A DNA stretch of 64,000 bases. Origin: Unio delphinus. Its lineage: Eukaryota > Mollusca > Bivalvia > Unionida > Unionidae. Below the pieces are notes generated by a model. That model made no database searches and was not told the origin of the DNA. It saw only the letters and a list, made by a program, of their open reading frames with translations. The stretch is from contig JAQISU010000155.1 in the NCBI GenBank assembly GCA_029339505.1, positions 21,022,001 to 21,086,000 on the forward strand, read 5' to 3'. The translations under genes were made by a program, and so were the position numbers. Positions 1 to 12,612 of the stretch are shown here, one piece after another (position 1 is the stretch's first letter; the number at the start of each line of letters is the position of its first letter).

Positions 1-2404
1 TTCAAAATCGCCACATCAGTGAGTATAATACTGCCATTTTCAGGCCGCAACAATGATTTTCCCCCAATCCAAACAGATCAGACTGGAAGATCAGAATGGA
101 TTTCGATGGTAAGGCCATAGTTTTAAATTGTTTGGAGCTACAAAGAAAAATTTCGCTATATTTGTTTTTAAATTAGTTAATTCAGCTTGCCCATCTTCAA
201 CGTTTGAGTGAGAGCAGCTTCACATTTCGTATGGAATTTTCCCATATAGATATATAGATATAACGATACCGTTTTCATGTTTTGAAAACGTTTTGACACT
301 AAGATAAGAATACTTTTACAAGATTCATACTTTTATCTTCCTTATAGTAAAAAGGATTTACAAGAACTTCGCGTGTGATTGAGAATTGTTTAAATATTAT
401 AGGTCAAAGATATGATGCAATCTAATTCATTGAGGAAGAAGGCAGATATATGGGAAAAATCGTTCCAAAAAATTTGGAATAACTTGGGGAAGCATGCCTG
501 AAGTCCATTAAAAAATTTCCTCATCTATTGTTCCTGTCTGAGAAATCAGTAAAACGTTTGATAGTTTTACCTCACTGATAGGATAGGTCAGAATACGGGG
601 GGGGGGGGGGGGGGGCGGGGGCATGGGGCGAGAAGGAGTGGACTAAACAGAAATGCAACGTTGATTCACAAAAGATTACGTGCTTTCACCCACAATCTGT
701 AGATATATGGAATTTTTTCGATCACTAAATGACAATGGAAACTTTACTACTTGCGAAAATTGTATTCAGTACAATTAATTCACTCACAGCCACAGCAAAC
801 ATTAAGTTCTCTACGTATGAGCTGTCGCTGGTATTATCAAATTAAACTATTACTGTCTATATTCGCGTAATACGCCGGCAGATCGAGGGTCCATGTCCTT
901 TCTTCTGCTGCTCTTAACAATTTGCATTGACCCAGATCTGCTGGCCCATTATGTCGCAATTATAATCAATAAAGTATATTAATTACACACTATACACAGC
1001 TCCGATATTGCGAATTCTGCGTTAAGATTAGATCTCCGCTTGGATAAAAAAAGGCAGTGAAATTACAGTATGAAAACGTGCCTTTTAAAGACACTGAAGG
1101 GACCATGCCGTTGTATTTCTTTTATATACAGGATTGCTTTATGTAGAGGTTAAAATATGTAAAGAAGCTGAGCAGATGTTTTTGTTAAAAATGTAATTTA
1201 TGACCAGGTATCGTTTATGTGAATGTGCCGCTTAGATAAAAAAGGTTTCACTGTATGCAAGAATATTACGAACACATCGATACAATAAATATTATGAAAC
1301 TTGCGCTATACCAAGAAAGCATTGTCTTAATGTGAATGCCTCCCGCTGAATAGTTTGTCATTTTCAAGAGTCATTGAACATTTTTGTCAAAATGGCCAAG
1401 TAAGGAATGTTTTCTCTATATGGTCTAATAGATCATTTCATGGAGACATCGGCGAACTTCGTAATTTGCTCGGAATTTTTATTACGTGGCGGGTGGTCAG
1501 CTGACCGCAATAGCCACTCGATTGGTGGTCGGCAAAATATGGCGGACGCTTCAGAATCAGCATCAATTTTCAAACTACGTCAATATCGCTTATCGAGTTG
1601 GAAAATACCTATTCAACAGCGATGCTGCCGCAGATATTGACGAAATTTAATATTGGAACCATCCTGTCTTATTTTCTGGAAACCAGGGCAGATTTCAAAG
1701 CCATACGAGAGAGTAGTTTTGAGTTATTTACATCTGGACATGTACGTGTAAGCAAGAAAACGGTGTCGAAGTAAACAAATTTAATCCTGACAATCAAAGA
1801 GCAGGTTATTCAAACTATTTCTATGCATCCGAAACCTCACTTTAATAAGTGAATTTATAATTTTGTTTTTGAAAATCTGTGAATAATTTACATGTAAATT
1901 TAAATTATTTAATTCGCTCCACTTTCCTGGATTTGGAAAAAGTTGAAAATTTCGGCGTCACCGGTATTCGATCTCTATAACTAACATGGACAAGTACAAA
2001 ACTAGTTATCAAGTCGCAATACTAATACATGTAAAACCATCAATCTATGGCAGATGTTGGAATTTAATGCCACATTCTTGATTGGAGCGACTTTTGCAAC
2101 CTCTGACGATACAAGAAGAGGGTTTTTCTTAACGTTTTATCTCAAAAATATTTCTAAACAACAATGGACGCCAATTTGGTATGTACATGAACCCACCAGC
2201 GTTTGATTGGCTGGAGTATAATGTGACTCGGGAGGTTATTCGGATAATTACGGGGAAACTCGGTTAAATCCGGTATGAAATGGTCTATTGGTGTGTGCGC
2301 GTGTTTGCTTTGCACGTGTGTACTATAGTCGTCGTGTTTCCCTTTTCAAAAGCTTCTGAAATATCTGTAAAACAGAAGGCTATCAATAAATTTTAAAACG
2401 GGCA
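1..2404. other. No gene recognised; contains a 19-base G tract
   Basis: Both strands were read for coding potential. Only short open frames with no recognisable domain or splice context are present. A run of 19 G (597-615), followed by one C and five more G, is the only striking local feature. The sequence is otherwise unremarkable AT-rich intergenic or intronic DNA. It could be intron of the SOBP gene that starts upstream of 17.2 kb, but no exon was found here. Confidence 0.5.
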
Positions 2405-2410
2405 AGACAT

Positions 2411-2594
2411 TGTTTGTTTTAGGGTTTAACGCCATTTTCCAGCACTCGATAGGCTATGCATGGCTGCCAGTATTATTGGTGGAGGAAGAACCGGGGGAAA
2501 AAAAAACCGGAAAATCGAACCCACGCAGACAGAGGTGAGATAGCAGTGATCCGTAACGAAAAGCGCTTTAGACCACTCGGCCACTCGGGGCCCC
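2411..2594 (-). mobile_element. tRNA-derived SINE, family 2, copy a
   Basis: Read on the minus strand, this begins with a tRNA-like head (GGCCCCGAGTGGCCGAGTGG) that matches an A box. A B box (GGGTTCGA) follows, then a body with a purine/pyrimidine-rich GGTTTTTC segment. It ends in ATGGCGTTAAACCCTAAAAC and a short AC-rich tail. The same sequence occurs on the plus strand at 60184-60421, and its 3' part at about 27490-27555. No clean target duplication was seen for this copy. Confidence 0.75.
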
Positions 2595-2599
2595 AGTGT

Positions 2600-5273
2600 C
2601 TTTTGCAACCAAGATGCTTTAATAAAAATTTGGTCGACATTGGTCAGACTGTAATAATGAATCCATTTAGCATATTACCTTACCTAGACTTGCACCAAGT
2701 CACCTGAAGGGCATGTTGCCGGCATCCCAGTTGGTTTCATCACAGTAAATGAATTTTCCTGCCTCACAACCATTGCTAAACTGCCTAAATCAGTTTAATT
2801 TGGGGAAAAGGAAAGCACATTTCGAATTGGGATTCAAATGTCAAAAGTCAAGGTCACTGTGAGTGACAGAACAAATAAGTATTATTAAAGAATAGTTCTA
2901 CATCATTGACCTTGAATGAACTACGTGGATTACTAGCAGTTTGACTGAAAAAAAACCCAGTGGTTTCTTAATTATAACTTTAGTTCTAGACCATGTACCT
3001 TGATCGAATTGCGGGAGGCTTTATACTTAAGGTGTTGAAGAAGCCCTTTGATATTGGGGTTAAATTGACGAAGGTCGATGTTATTTTGACTGAACTAATG
3101 GGTTTTGCACAATATTTTGTTCCAAAAAATTTAGCGGAATGTTTGCGCTGGGGGTAATGAGGACACCTATTTATTTAAATGTCTACAGATTGACAGTCAC
3201 GACTAAAGTAAATCTGATAAGAAAATAATGATTTTTGCAAAGTAAGTTTAGATTAAGATTAACCAGAGGTCAGGGTATTTGAAACGAACAATCTTCTAAT
3301 AGAATAGTTGAATATTAAACACGGTACGGGCATCTAATATGCAATTTAAAGTCCTATATTAAATAAGTTGTATTCCCATGCAATCAATTAAACATGTGCC
3401 TTTCCTGTTCAGAATAACTCTTTAAGACGAAAAAGGAATGAATGTAAAGATAGTACCAAGAACGCAAGTTTATAAAAGATTTTTTTAAAAAAGTTGTGGG
3501 AAAATATACTGGAAAGGGCACTTGGTGTGGGTATATACCCTTCCTTCTCCTCTTCATCCCTCCTCCCCCCCCCCCCCCCAACACACGACACTTGCTGGTT
3601 ACGTGATGTAGTATTGACCCAACGCGCCTCCTGCATATACTAATAGCTGACTAATAACGGCAACATGTTTGCTGTGGTTGCGCATGAGCCAAGTAGAGAT
3701 CGGGCTATTGTCGCTACTTTGACCTAAACTTAAGATGATGCAATCAATCAGAAAGGCTCGGTCTGATGAATCTACTTCTTTCGTGAAGGTTCAAAGGCTA
3801 TATCCAGGACAAATTGTTTCTAAAAGTCACCATTACGACTAACGAAACACGCTGTTTTATTCTAATAACTCAAAGACGCAAGGGCTCTGGAGGTGGTGGG
3901 AAGGAATAGACGAATACGCTACTCAACATATTATTCTGTTTAATTCATATATGAAAAAGCAAATGTACTCGACATTAATCAATGTTCCCTCACTGGGCTC
4001 TGAATCTGGTACGGAACATGGTACATACGATATCATAGTCTCAACTTTGAACTGTAATGGTCAAGGCTACGAACTGATCCCATAGCATGTAATGGCTCAA
4101 GTCAGAAAAAAAAATGTAGAGATCTCTGCTTAAATATAATCATGTTGTGAAAGAAGTTTGGCTTATTCTGGATTTATTATGCCCTTACAGGATACATTAA
4201 ATTGGCATGGTTACACTAACCTCACCGTGTCCGCATGACAGATAACGCGAGACTAGCCGTGACCCCTTTTATATAAGGCTTGCCATACTATGTTTGGATA
4301 GTCTACGCAATGGTATTATCAATCAATCGGCTTGTTAGTCGAATTTCAAAGTTACCGATAACCCGTTTGTACTTTTAATGGGCAAGAGTTCGGTCTCAAA
4401 CCGCGCCATAGTTTGTACTACAGATTGTTTACGCTTCCGAATAAGGCCTCAATGCCCTTATATGGTACACAAACAAACGAGGCTGAGAACGGAAGTAATC
4501 TTTATTTGACATAGTATGGCGTACGATCTAAACGAAAAAAAAATATCTGATTAGAAAGGTAAACGAGATTTTACAACTATTTCTACAATAATTTGCGATA
4601 ATTCCGGTACTACTCAATTTTTATTTCATTATATGCTCGGAACGTGTTTAAAGTGTTGATATTAAGCTAAAACAAAGCGCAGGGTGAATCACACCCGGCT
4701 TGCTCGATTGACGCACATATGTTCGTGGTAGTACCCCGTCCACGAGGTAGGAATAGGGGCACTAATATTAGTTCTATTATTTTCCTCAGTTATGTAGAGA
4801 TAACAAAGAAACAGCAACCAACAGTTGGAGGCTTGGTCTCCAAGAAATCAGAAACTATTCAACGTGTGACTTGAAAGAGGAAACTGTTTTAGTCAAGGCA
4901 ATTAGCCACTATTTATTATCGATGAATCAACTGTCGAAAATCAAAAAAGCTCACAAAGCTCTCGCCTTATTGTTAAAGTATTCCGTGGTCTTGCTGGAAA
5001 GTCAGCGAGTCACTTGGTACTGTCATTTGCTTGTAAAATACAGCTGTAAATCTCAATATGATAGTCTTCTTCTCTCAACGCGATTTATGAAGAAACAAAT
5101 TGAGATATCTACCTACAAATCTCTGAACTCGTTTAGATGTGTCGTACTATAGAAGAAACCAGTCTGCTCCAGATGCTGGCAGGAGTGGCACGTTTGATTG
5201 TCATTACACGGCGAAAATCGTGTATGCGAATTGCCAGGGTGACCACTTCTCTTACTCCGTATGCTGTTTGAAG
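2600..5273. other. No gene recognised
   Basis: No domain, splice-supported exon or RNA gene was recognised. A poly-C tract at about 3564-3580 gives glycine-rich shadow frames on the minus strand. The open frame at 4871-5152 shows no family resemblance and was not accepted. Confidence 0.45.
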
Positions 5274-5285
5274 TTGAAGCGAGAG

Positions 5286-5580
5286 TTTGTTTGTTTGTTG
5301 ATTAGGATTTTTAACGTAGCTTTAACAATTTTTCAGTCATATCGCTACGATGTCTGCAGTGAGGCATCATGCCGCAGACATGTAGCATGATGTCTCACCC
5401 AGTCACAATATCCTGACACCAGGCCGACCAGTCCTAACACTAACCTCTTTATGCTGAGCGTCAAGCGAGGCAGCTGTTAGTACCATTTTTGTAAGTCTTT
5501 GGTATGACTCGGCCGGGGATCGAACCGACGACCTCCCGCTTCCGGGGCGGACGCTCTAACCACTAGGCCACCGGAGCGGT
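5286..5580 (-). mobile_element. tRNA-derived SINE, family 1, copy a (with 12-bp target duplication)
   Basis: On the minus strand the element starts ACCGCTCCGGTGGCC, has an A-box-like TAGTGGTTAGAGCGTCC and a B box (GGTTCGATCCC), and ends with two small stem-loops and a TTTG-derived tail. It is flanked by a perfect 12-bp target-site duplication, TTGAAGCGAGAG, at 5274-5285 and 5581-5592. That duplication fixes both boundaries and indicates LINE-mediated insertion. Four related copies lie at 15.2, 23.9, 43.1 and 53.9 kb. Confidence 0.9.
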
Positions 5581-5592
5581 TTGAAGCGAGAG

Positions 5593-6538
5593 AAGTAAGA
5601 ACAACGAGTAATACAAGAGAAAGGTATTACCTTGTCCGAGGCCAGAACGCAAACACACATTACATTGCCACATGGTGAGACCAAGTTGCAATCTTGCTTC
5701 CGTCCAAAACTGTGAGCAGCCACACAAGCGAAAGTAATTAAATCGAAACAATTAGTAATCACCGATTAGATTCCACAAAAGAGTGGCATACCGATGGCTT
5801 CAATGGTCATTTCTGCTCGAAATCAAATAAAGACTGACTCGTATAATATAATACTTCTTCATCCTAAACTGGACAGTCCCTTTGAGCTCTTCAATAAGTT
5901 TAGTAGCCTATATTTTTTTTAAATGCTGGACAACCGGTTTCACCGCACCGGGAAAACATCAGAACTCCAGTACTTCCACAACTTCCATTAATATCATATA
6001 TCACGCCAAAACTCAATGGAATTGCCACAGGGTCAGGGCAAATATTAATAAAATAAATCAAGTTAAAGAACAAGTTACCGTAAGCACAGCTGACCATAAA
6101 AATCAGTCTTGAAACATTTATTAACGAGGCTTTCATGACGAAAAACATTGAAGACATTTTTTATATTTTACTTTGAGATCCTTATGAGACAAGATGGTGC
6201 GTAATAACGAACGACATATTATCCTTGATTTAAGGGGCCTCTGACATGTCTTTTTAAAGCAAAATTAACCTCGACCAGAGTTCTATCACTATTCTGATAG
6301 TAGGCGGGATTCAACTCATTTACAGGTTTTCATGATGTATCACCACAAAAAACGGACATAAAGATGTGTTGTTTATATAATTCATTTTCACCATATTTTT
6401 TAATATTGATTTTACTTTTTTGTTGCTTTTATCTTTTATTTTATATGCCCCCTAATGAATTTTAGCATCTTTACCTTTTATCATCTTAGAAATATATGGT
6501 ACGTTTTTGAAAGGGTTTATCTTTCTACATTTGTTAGC

Positions 6539-6540
<2 letters not shown>
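5593..6540. other. No gene recognised
   Basis: Short frames on both strands have no recognisable domain. No splice-supported exon or RNA gene was seen. Confidence 0.4.

Positions 6541-6570
<30 letters not shown>
6541..6570. repeat. (CA)n(CG)n microsatellite
   Basis: Alternating purine-pyrimidine tract, first AC then GC dinucleotides, the kind of sequence that can adopt Z-DNA. Confidence 0.95.
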
Positions 6571-6571
<1 letters not shown>

Positions 6572-7120
6572 ACTGGCAATCAGAAGATATTCTAACAGTT
6601 TTGGCTCTCTGACACAGGTAAAAGTTCAAAGCGCTATGTATTTTGTTTGATCCAGGTGGTCTCGGCTGCTCTCCAATAATTAGTGGTCTATACAGAGCTA
6701 TGAAATAGATACCTGTCACATCTATGACCGTGGTATTACGCCTCCTCGCCGATGAAACGACGGTTCCATTACATGCTTGAAACTTATTGGGCGGATTAGC
6801 TTTGAATAGTGTCAACTGAAATCGATGAAAAGCATTGAGGAATTAAGACTTGCAGGTATTGATAGAGACAGTATAAAAACTTGACATCGTGGAGTCAGGC
6901 AGTGTTTGACCAAACCTCTGAAATTCGGTAATGTTGCAAATTTACTTATCCAACAGTAGGAAAATGTATATTTCCATAGATTTAACTTCATGACCGGAAG
7001 TAAATTACAAAAAGTGGATTATCTTTAAAGATATCCACCACACTGACAAAGATTTGTAAAATCACTTCCAATGTATGATATTAAAATCACAATAGTGCAG
7101 TTTGTTTATCTTGGCGCTCA

Positions 7121-7123
<3 letters not shown>
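6571..7123. other. No gene recognised
   Basis: Nothing recognised on either strand. The minus-strand open frame across 6534-6815 starts in the neighbouring microsatellite and has no domain. Confidence 0.4.

Positions 7124-7165
<42 letters not shown>
7124..7165. repeat. (GT)n microsatellite
   Basis: About 21 GT units. Confidence 0.95.
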
Positions 7166-7167
<2 letters not shown>

Positions 7168-7291
7168 CTTCTTCAAAACAACAAGCTTGTGATTTTTCAA
7201 GATAAACTCGTTCGAGTCATCTCTTAAAACGTTGACACACTTAGATCGATTTACATGTTCCACAATTAATCATTTTACATCATATATATAT

Positions 7292-7731
<440 letters not shown>

Positions 7732-7921
7732 TTTTTTCTCTCTCGCCGATAACCGTTTTGTAAATGATATAAAATATAGATATAGGGTTGATGGTCACTC
7801 GTTTACAAGGGATGTTTAACACCTAACCACTCAACTAACTACCCCAGATACGTGTCTACCTTACCGCGTACGCATCTAACTTCGTACCAACTGACTATTA
7901 CTGGCCTCCCTACTTGCTTAC

Positions 7922-7950
7922 GTGTGTGTGTGTGTGTGTGTGTGCGCGCG
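7922..7950. repeat. (GT)n(GC)n microsatellite
   Basis: GT run passing into GC dinucleotides, immediately left of a MITE. Confidence 0.9.
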
Positions 7951-8139
7951 CAGAGGCGTAGCTGGGGGGGGGGGGGGCAGGGGGGTACATATGTCCCCGG
8001 GCGCCAAGGTACAGGGGCGCCAAAATGAGGCTTGCAACGTTACATTATAATAAGTAAACAAGGGTAATAAATCGGTCTCAAGATCGCTGGGGCGCCAATT
8101 TTATAGTTCGTCCCCGGGCGCAACATATCATCGATACGC

Positions 8140-8144
<5 letters not shown>
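7951..8144. mobile_element. MITE-like element, copy A, with terminal inverted repeats
   Basis: The left end reads CAGAGGCGTAGC. The right end, reverse-complemented, reads CAGAGGCGTATC, so 11 of 12 bases match. The interior has a G run and GGCGCC motifs and no coding capacity. It sits inside a (GT)n tract, which continues at 8144-8191. Related ends occur at about 42305, 43185 and 52963. Confidence 0.7.

Positions 8145-8191
<47 letters not shown>
8144..8191. repeat. (GT)n microsatellite
   Basis: About 24 GT units adjoining the right end of the MITE. Confidence 0.95.
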
Positions 8192-8193
<2 letters not shown>

Positions 8194-8704
8194 ACAAACA
8201 ACACACATGTGTATTTCTGTCACTAAACCGTTCTGATAATGGTTTTAGATTTATGTTATAATGTTCACGGACAATCCTATGCAATGGATATATACCACAC
8301 ATATTTACAGAGCTATGTACTATAGCAATATGTTCAGTATCAATGTAGAACTCCTTATTAATATATAGTATATAACAACACGTCTCGACTCATGGAACGG
8401 TTTCCCACAATCCAAAATAAACTATTCATCTATAATAATCTGAAACAACAAAAAATATTGCCAAGCGCAAATTTTCTGTTCCATGTTATTTAGCATTTGG
8501 TAATATGCGAGCTTCTGTACTATCAAGCCGGTTAAGACAAATGCATTTCGTTGAATTATGATTTATTGAGGTGTAATCTTATCACCAGTTCTTTATGTTC
8601 TTGTGGATTTCCAATACTAACATCATTTTCTTGTTGAATGCAGGCTATTTAATAACACAAGAAATGAGCTTTATCAGAGATTATCATTGATAATATTGAT
8701 ACTG
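8192..8704. other. No gene recognised
   Basis: AT-rich sequence without a supported exon or RNA gene. Confidence 0.4.
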
Positions 8705-8910
8705 ATACACTTTTATTTGGCATATCATTGATTTACCATTATTTGGTATCTCAATGATATACTTTTATCTGGCATCTCATTGATATACTTTTATTTGTCA
8801 TCTCATTGGTATACTTTTATTTGGAATATCATTGATATATTTTTATTTGGCATCTCATTGATATACATTTATTTGGAATCTCATTGATATACTTTTATTT
8901 GGCATCGCAC
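8705..8910. repeat. 26-bp minisatellite, about 8 diverged copies
   Basis: The unit reads approximately CATCTCATTGATATACTTTT followed by ATTTGG. Copies differ at one to four positions. The 26-bp unit is not a multiple of three and no coding role is likely. Confidence 0.9.
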
Positions 8911-9309
8911 TTTACACATCAGAACACATCAGGAACAAATATTTTGCTTCCAAAGAAAATGCAGAAATTTAGTATTAACATAAGCATGCACAAATATACG
9001 TTTATTTTTGTTCCATTACAATAGTTTTTTTTTTTTTAAAAAGTAACGGATCATACCAGACATTATCCCTCTGTTCTTGTGTTTCTTTTGTCCCTCTCAT
9101 TTAAATATATGTAGGTATGGCACCAACCTCATTATTAGCTTTTTTAACCAGATCTCTTGCAGGCGTGCCTCTTAAATTAAGTATTTATGTTTATAACGGA
9201 GATGAACTTGTAAATTGAAAACTTTTTTCCAATATTTTTGCCTTGTATCTATACTTCTGATTTTCTTGGCAATAAAATATATTTTAAAAAAAATATATAC
9301 ATAGGTACG

Positions 9310-10245
9310 CCCGTGACTACCGACCTATACGCCTTACCACATTTCTAAGTAGTACCCTACCTACTTTCATCCCTTACCACATCACAAAGTAGTACGTACC
9401 TACCTACATGCCTTACCATATTACTAAGTAGAACTTACCTACCTACACACCTTACCACATTATTAAGTAGAACTTACCTACCTACATACCTTACCACATT
9501 ATTAAGTAGAACTTACCTACCTACATACCTTACCACATTACTAAGTAGAACTTACCTACCTACATGCCTTACCACATTACTAAGTAGAACTTACCTACCT
9601 ACATGCCTTACCACATTACTAAGTAATACGTACTTATCTATATGCCTTTACATTATTATAAGACAGTACCTATCTACCCACGTACCTTACCACATTACAA
9701 AGTAGTACGTACTTACCTACATTCCATACATTACTAAGTAATACGGAATTATTTATATGCCTTACCATATTGTTAAGTAGTACCTACCTTCCTTCATGCC
9801 TTACCATACCTACCTACCTACATGCCTTACCACATTGGTAAATAGTACGTACTTACCTACATGCCTTACCATAGTATTATTTGTACGTACTTACCTACAT
9901 GCTTTACCTCATTCATATGTAGTACATGCCTACCTGCTTTTCTTACCAGATTGATAAATAATAATACCTGCATGCATACCTTACCACATAGCTAAGTATT
10001 ACGTACCTACTTACATACATTGCCAACTTGCTAAGTATTATATACCTGCTTTTTAGCAACTTACTAAGTAGTACATATCTACCTATATGCCTTATCACAT
10101 TTGCTAAGTATTACGTACCTACCTACATGCCTTACCACATTAGTAGGTATTACGTATATGCCTTACAAAATTGCTAAGTAGTAAGTATCTGCCTAAATTC
10201 CTTCCATATTACTGGATAGTACGTACCTACCTACCAATTTGAGAT
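9310..10245. repeat. 39-bp minisatellite built on a TACC tetranucleotide, over 20 diverged copies
   Basis: The unit contains ACTTACCTACCTACATGCC and TTACCACATTACTAAGTAG. The first third is nearly exact at 39-bp spacing, while later copies are diverged and vary in spacing. The same TACC/TACG flavour appears weakly at 7820-7920 and 10320-10380, suggesting a larger decayed array. Confidence 0.9.
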
Positions 10246-10624
10246 ACAGACGTAAAGTCGATGGCCACGAATGTAGAAAGAATATTGACTATTTAATCAC
10301 GTAAATGCGTATGTAGTAACTTCCTACCTACCTTGCAATTACTACGTACATCGGTACAGTCCTATCTAGCTACCATTCTAGTTATACTTGCTAACATGCC
10401 TGCATGTACCTATCGATCCGACCGACCATCCGTTGACCTTATGTGTTCAGCTATATATGTATATCATTCAATATATCTAGTAGTACATTTTTGTTTATGC
10501 ATTTCGTTGTTCAACGTCTTTCTTTCTCGAAGATGGTTAGATAAGGAGTTGGGTAGATATATAAGGTGCTTGTTTAGTTGTAATGCAATTGAAGTTACGA
10601 GCCGTGCTCAATGACACACCACGG

Positions 10625-10715
10625 TTACCGATTCAGGCTGATTCAGTGACAGGATTCGAACGCATTATCTGTTCAGTTGTGCACGCTAACCACTCTGCAA
10701 ACCGAGCCTTTTGTC
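10625..10715 (-). mobile_element. tRNA-like sequence, probable SINE head
   Basis: The minus strand reads GGCTCGGTTTGCAGAGTGG, then TTAGCGTGC (A-box-like), and about 40 bases later GCGTTCGAATCC (B-box-like). The acceptor and T arms do not pair, so it is not a working tRNA gene. No second copy was recognised. Confidence 0.45.
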
Positions 10716-10829
10716 GCTGTAGTACTAGCCCCTTACGATATCACGAGGGTGCGATTGGTCTGGTTTACATTTGGGGTAGATACCGCAAGTGTATGGTTAG
10801 ATATATTGATGGATGCACGCGTTCGTAGG

Positions 10830-11850
10830 TAGGTATCTGCAATGCATAATCTGCTTGGTATAAGATGCAAGTAATCTGAAATAGACATAAATATTTTTTA
10901 AATTGGATAACTGAATATTAAATATATTATTCCTGTCTAATGAAGGCAATTGGTGATATATTCTACACTTTCACCTAACGTAAAATCTTAGATGACGTGC
11001 TACATTTATGCAAGTTTAGAACACGGGCTGTGTACGTATTTCTAATTTGTATTATGGTTAAAATGGTAGAATTCCATAATTCATCCCTTTGGGTTCGATA
11101 AAGTGACCCGCCTAAAGCTGATGGAAGAGCTGATGGCAGACCATATATAGAATACCTGCATTTGAGGAGGCGAACACCTGTTCATTTAACTCAAAATTGT
11201 ATACTTATAGCATTATATCTAACAGCTTCGTATTACAGAGCGACTTGTATTTCAGCGAAAATAACTAGAATAGTATTATATTCAAGTATTCCTTTTCCAT
11301 TCTAATTATGAAGAAAAGAGAGAAATGCGAGGACAGAGAACTGCTTTTTATTCCTTGGCGAATCGATATCTCACTACAAAAGGGAGGACACAGGATCGAC
11401 TCGAATTTCACCCAGCCTTGGGTAATTGGGCTTGAACAAAAGGGAGAGATAACACACTTGATACATACTGAATGGAACGGAAACGTAGCTTTCTATCACA
11501 CATTACCCGATATCTTACCGGTTATATGAAGCAAAATGCACAGATCGTTCCTCGCACCCAGCTTATTAAATCTTAACTGTACTGTGTCAGATAGTATGGT
11601 TTATGACTGCTTTTAATACATATTTGGGATTTTAATTTCGCTCGAACGAAACAGGCATGGATAGTTTGCCAGAGGAGGGAAATCAGTATATGTCTTAAAT
11701 GCAGGTAGGTATATTAATTTTGTTTTTCATATCTTTTTGTTATTTATATCATCATTTTTCTTTGTTTCTTTGAACCTGTACCTAGAACGTAAACAACAAC
11801 TATTGCAGTGATCATAAAGTGTTGACGCGCAGGAAGAAACAACATGATCT
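10830..11850. other. No gene recognised
   Basis: A 73-codon plus-strand frame at 11308-11529 has mixed composition, but it has no recognisable domain and no splice or polyadenylation support. It was not called. Confidence 0.4.
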
Positions 11851-11870
11851 AAAACAACAACAACAACAAC

Positions 11871-11920
<50 letters not shown>

Positions 11921-11946
11921 CAACAACAACAACGACGACGACGACA
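11851..11946. repeat. (AAC)n(AAT)n(ACG)n trinucleotide microsatellite
   Basis: Three successive trinucleotide tracts: AAC, then AAT, then AAC and ACG. They yield a false poly-Leu frame on the minus strand. Confidence 0.95.
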
Positions 11947-12518
11947 GTGACATTTCATATGTGATACATGATATTTTCCATAAGGTACAAATCACCGATA
12001 TATTCATTAAAGTTAAGTACAGCACCAGGTCTTGATGGAGGCAATGTTCGCTATCTTCTGTGTTGTAAAGTGGGCGGACTGTAATTCGATAGGCGTCTAA
12101 TATGACGGAGAGAACAAACCATTCAGCTGTACAGCATTTGAATGCTCTCGTTTTCTTTAAAAGGATTTGTCTGAGGCTTGTCATATAACACATGGACTTA
12201 AAATGCTAGAACGGGTACATGAGGTAAGTCATGACAGAAAGAGAGATACACAGTTTTCAAAGCCTTGATATACCTAGCACGGTATGGCATGGGCAGGCAG
12301 TTAAAGTGATCAAATATCGAACAGGTAGGTACACGAGAGGTAAGCTTGAAGAGAGTCGTCAACTTTTCACGTTTGTAATCACAGCGTTTTGTTTTCATTT
12401 AATTTAATTTAATTTTCGTCTTTTATACTGTGAGAAATAGAGGAAGAGTGACTCAACTGTTCTTTGCTTTTACAGATGTATGCATACCACGGCTCGTGGC
12501 TATTAAGGATGTATACAC

Positions 12519-12521
<3 letters not shown>
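11947..12521. other. No gene recognised
   Basis: Open frames on the minus strand derive partly from the adjoining trinucleotide tract. Nothing else was recognised. Confidence 0.4.

Positions 12522-12609
<88 letters not shown>
12522..12609. repeat. (AT)n microsatellite, about 88 bp
   Basis: Uninterrupted AT dinucleotides. Confidence 0.95.

Positions 12610-12612
<3 letters not shown>

Noticed and set aside
1407..1640. 77-codon plus-strand frame as SOBP first exon
   Set aside because: It lacks the Lys-rich leader expected before the conserved block, and no donor with the required phase 0 was evident.
8700..10245. CRISPR-like array (regular short repeats)
   Set aside because: Units are contiguous without unique spacers and the window is eukaryotic; these are minisatellites.
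10625..10715. Functional tRNA gene on the minus strand
   Set aside because: The A- and B-box-like motifs are present, but acceptor and T-arm pairing fails. A SINE head is more likely.
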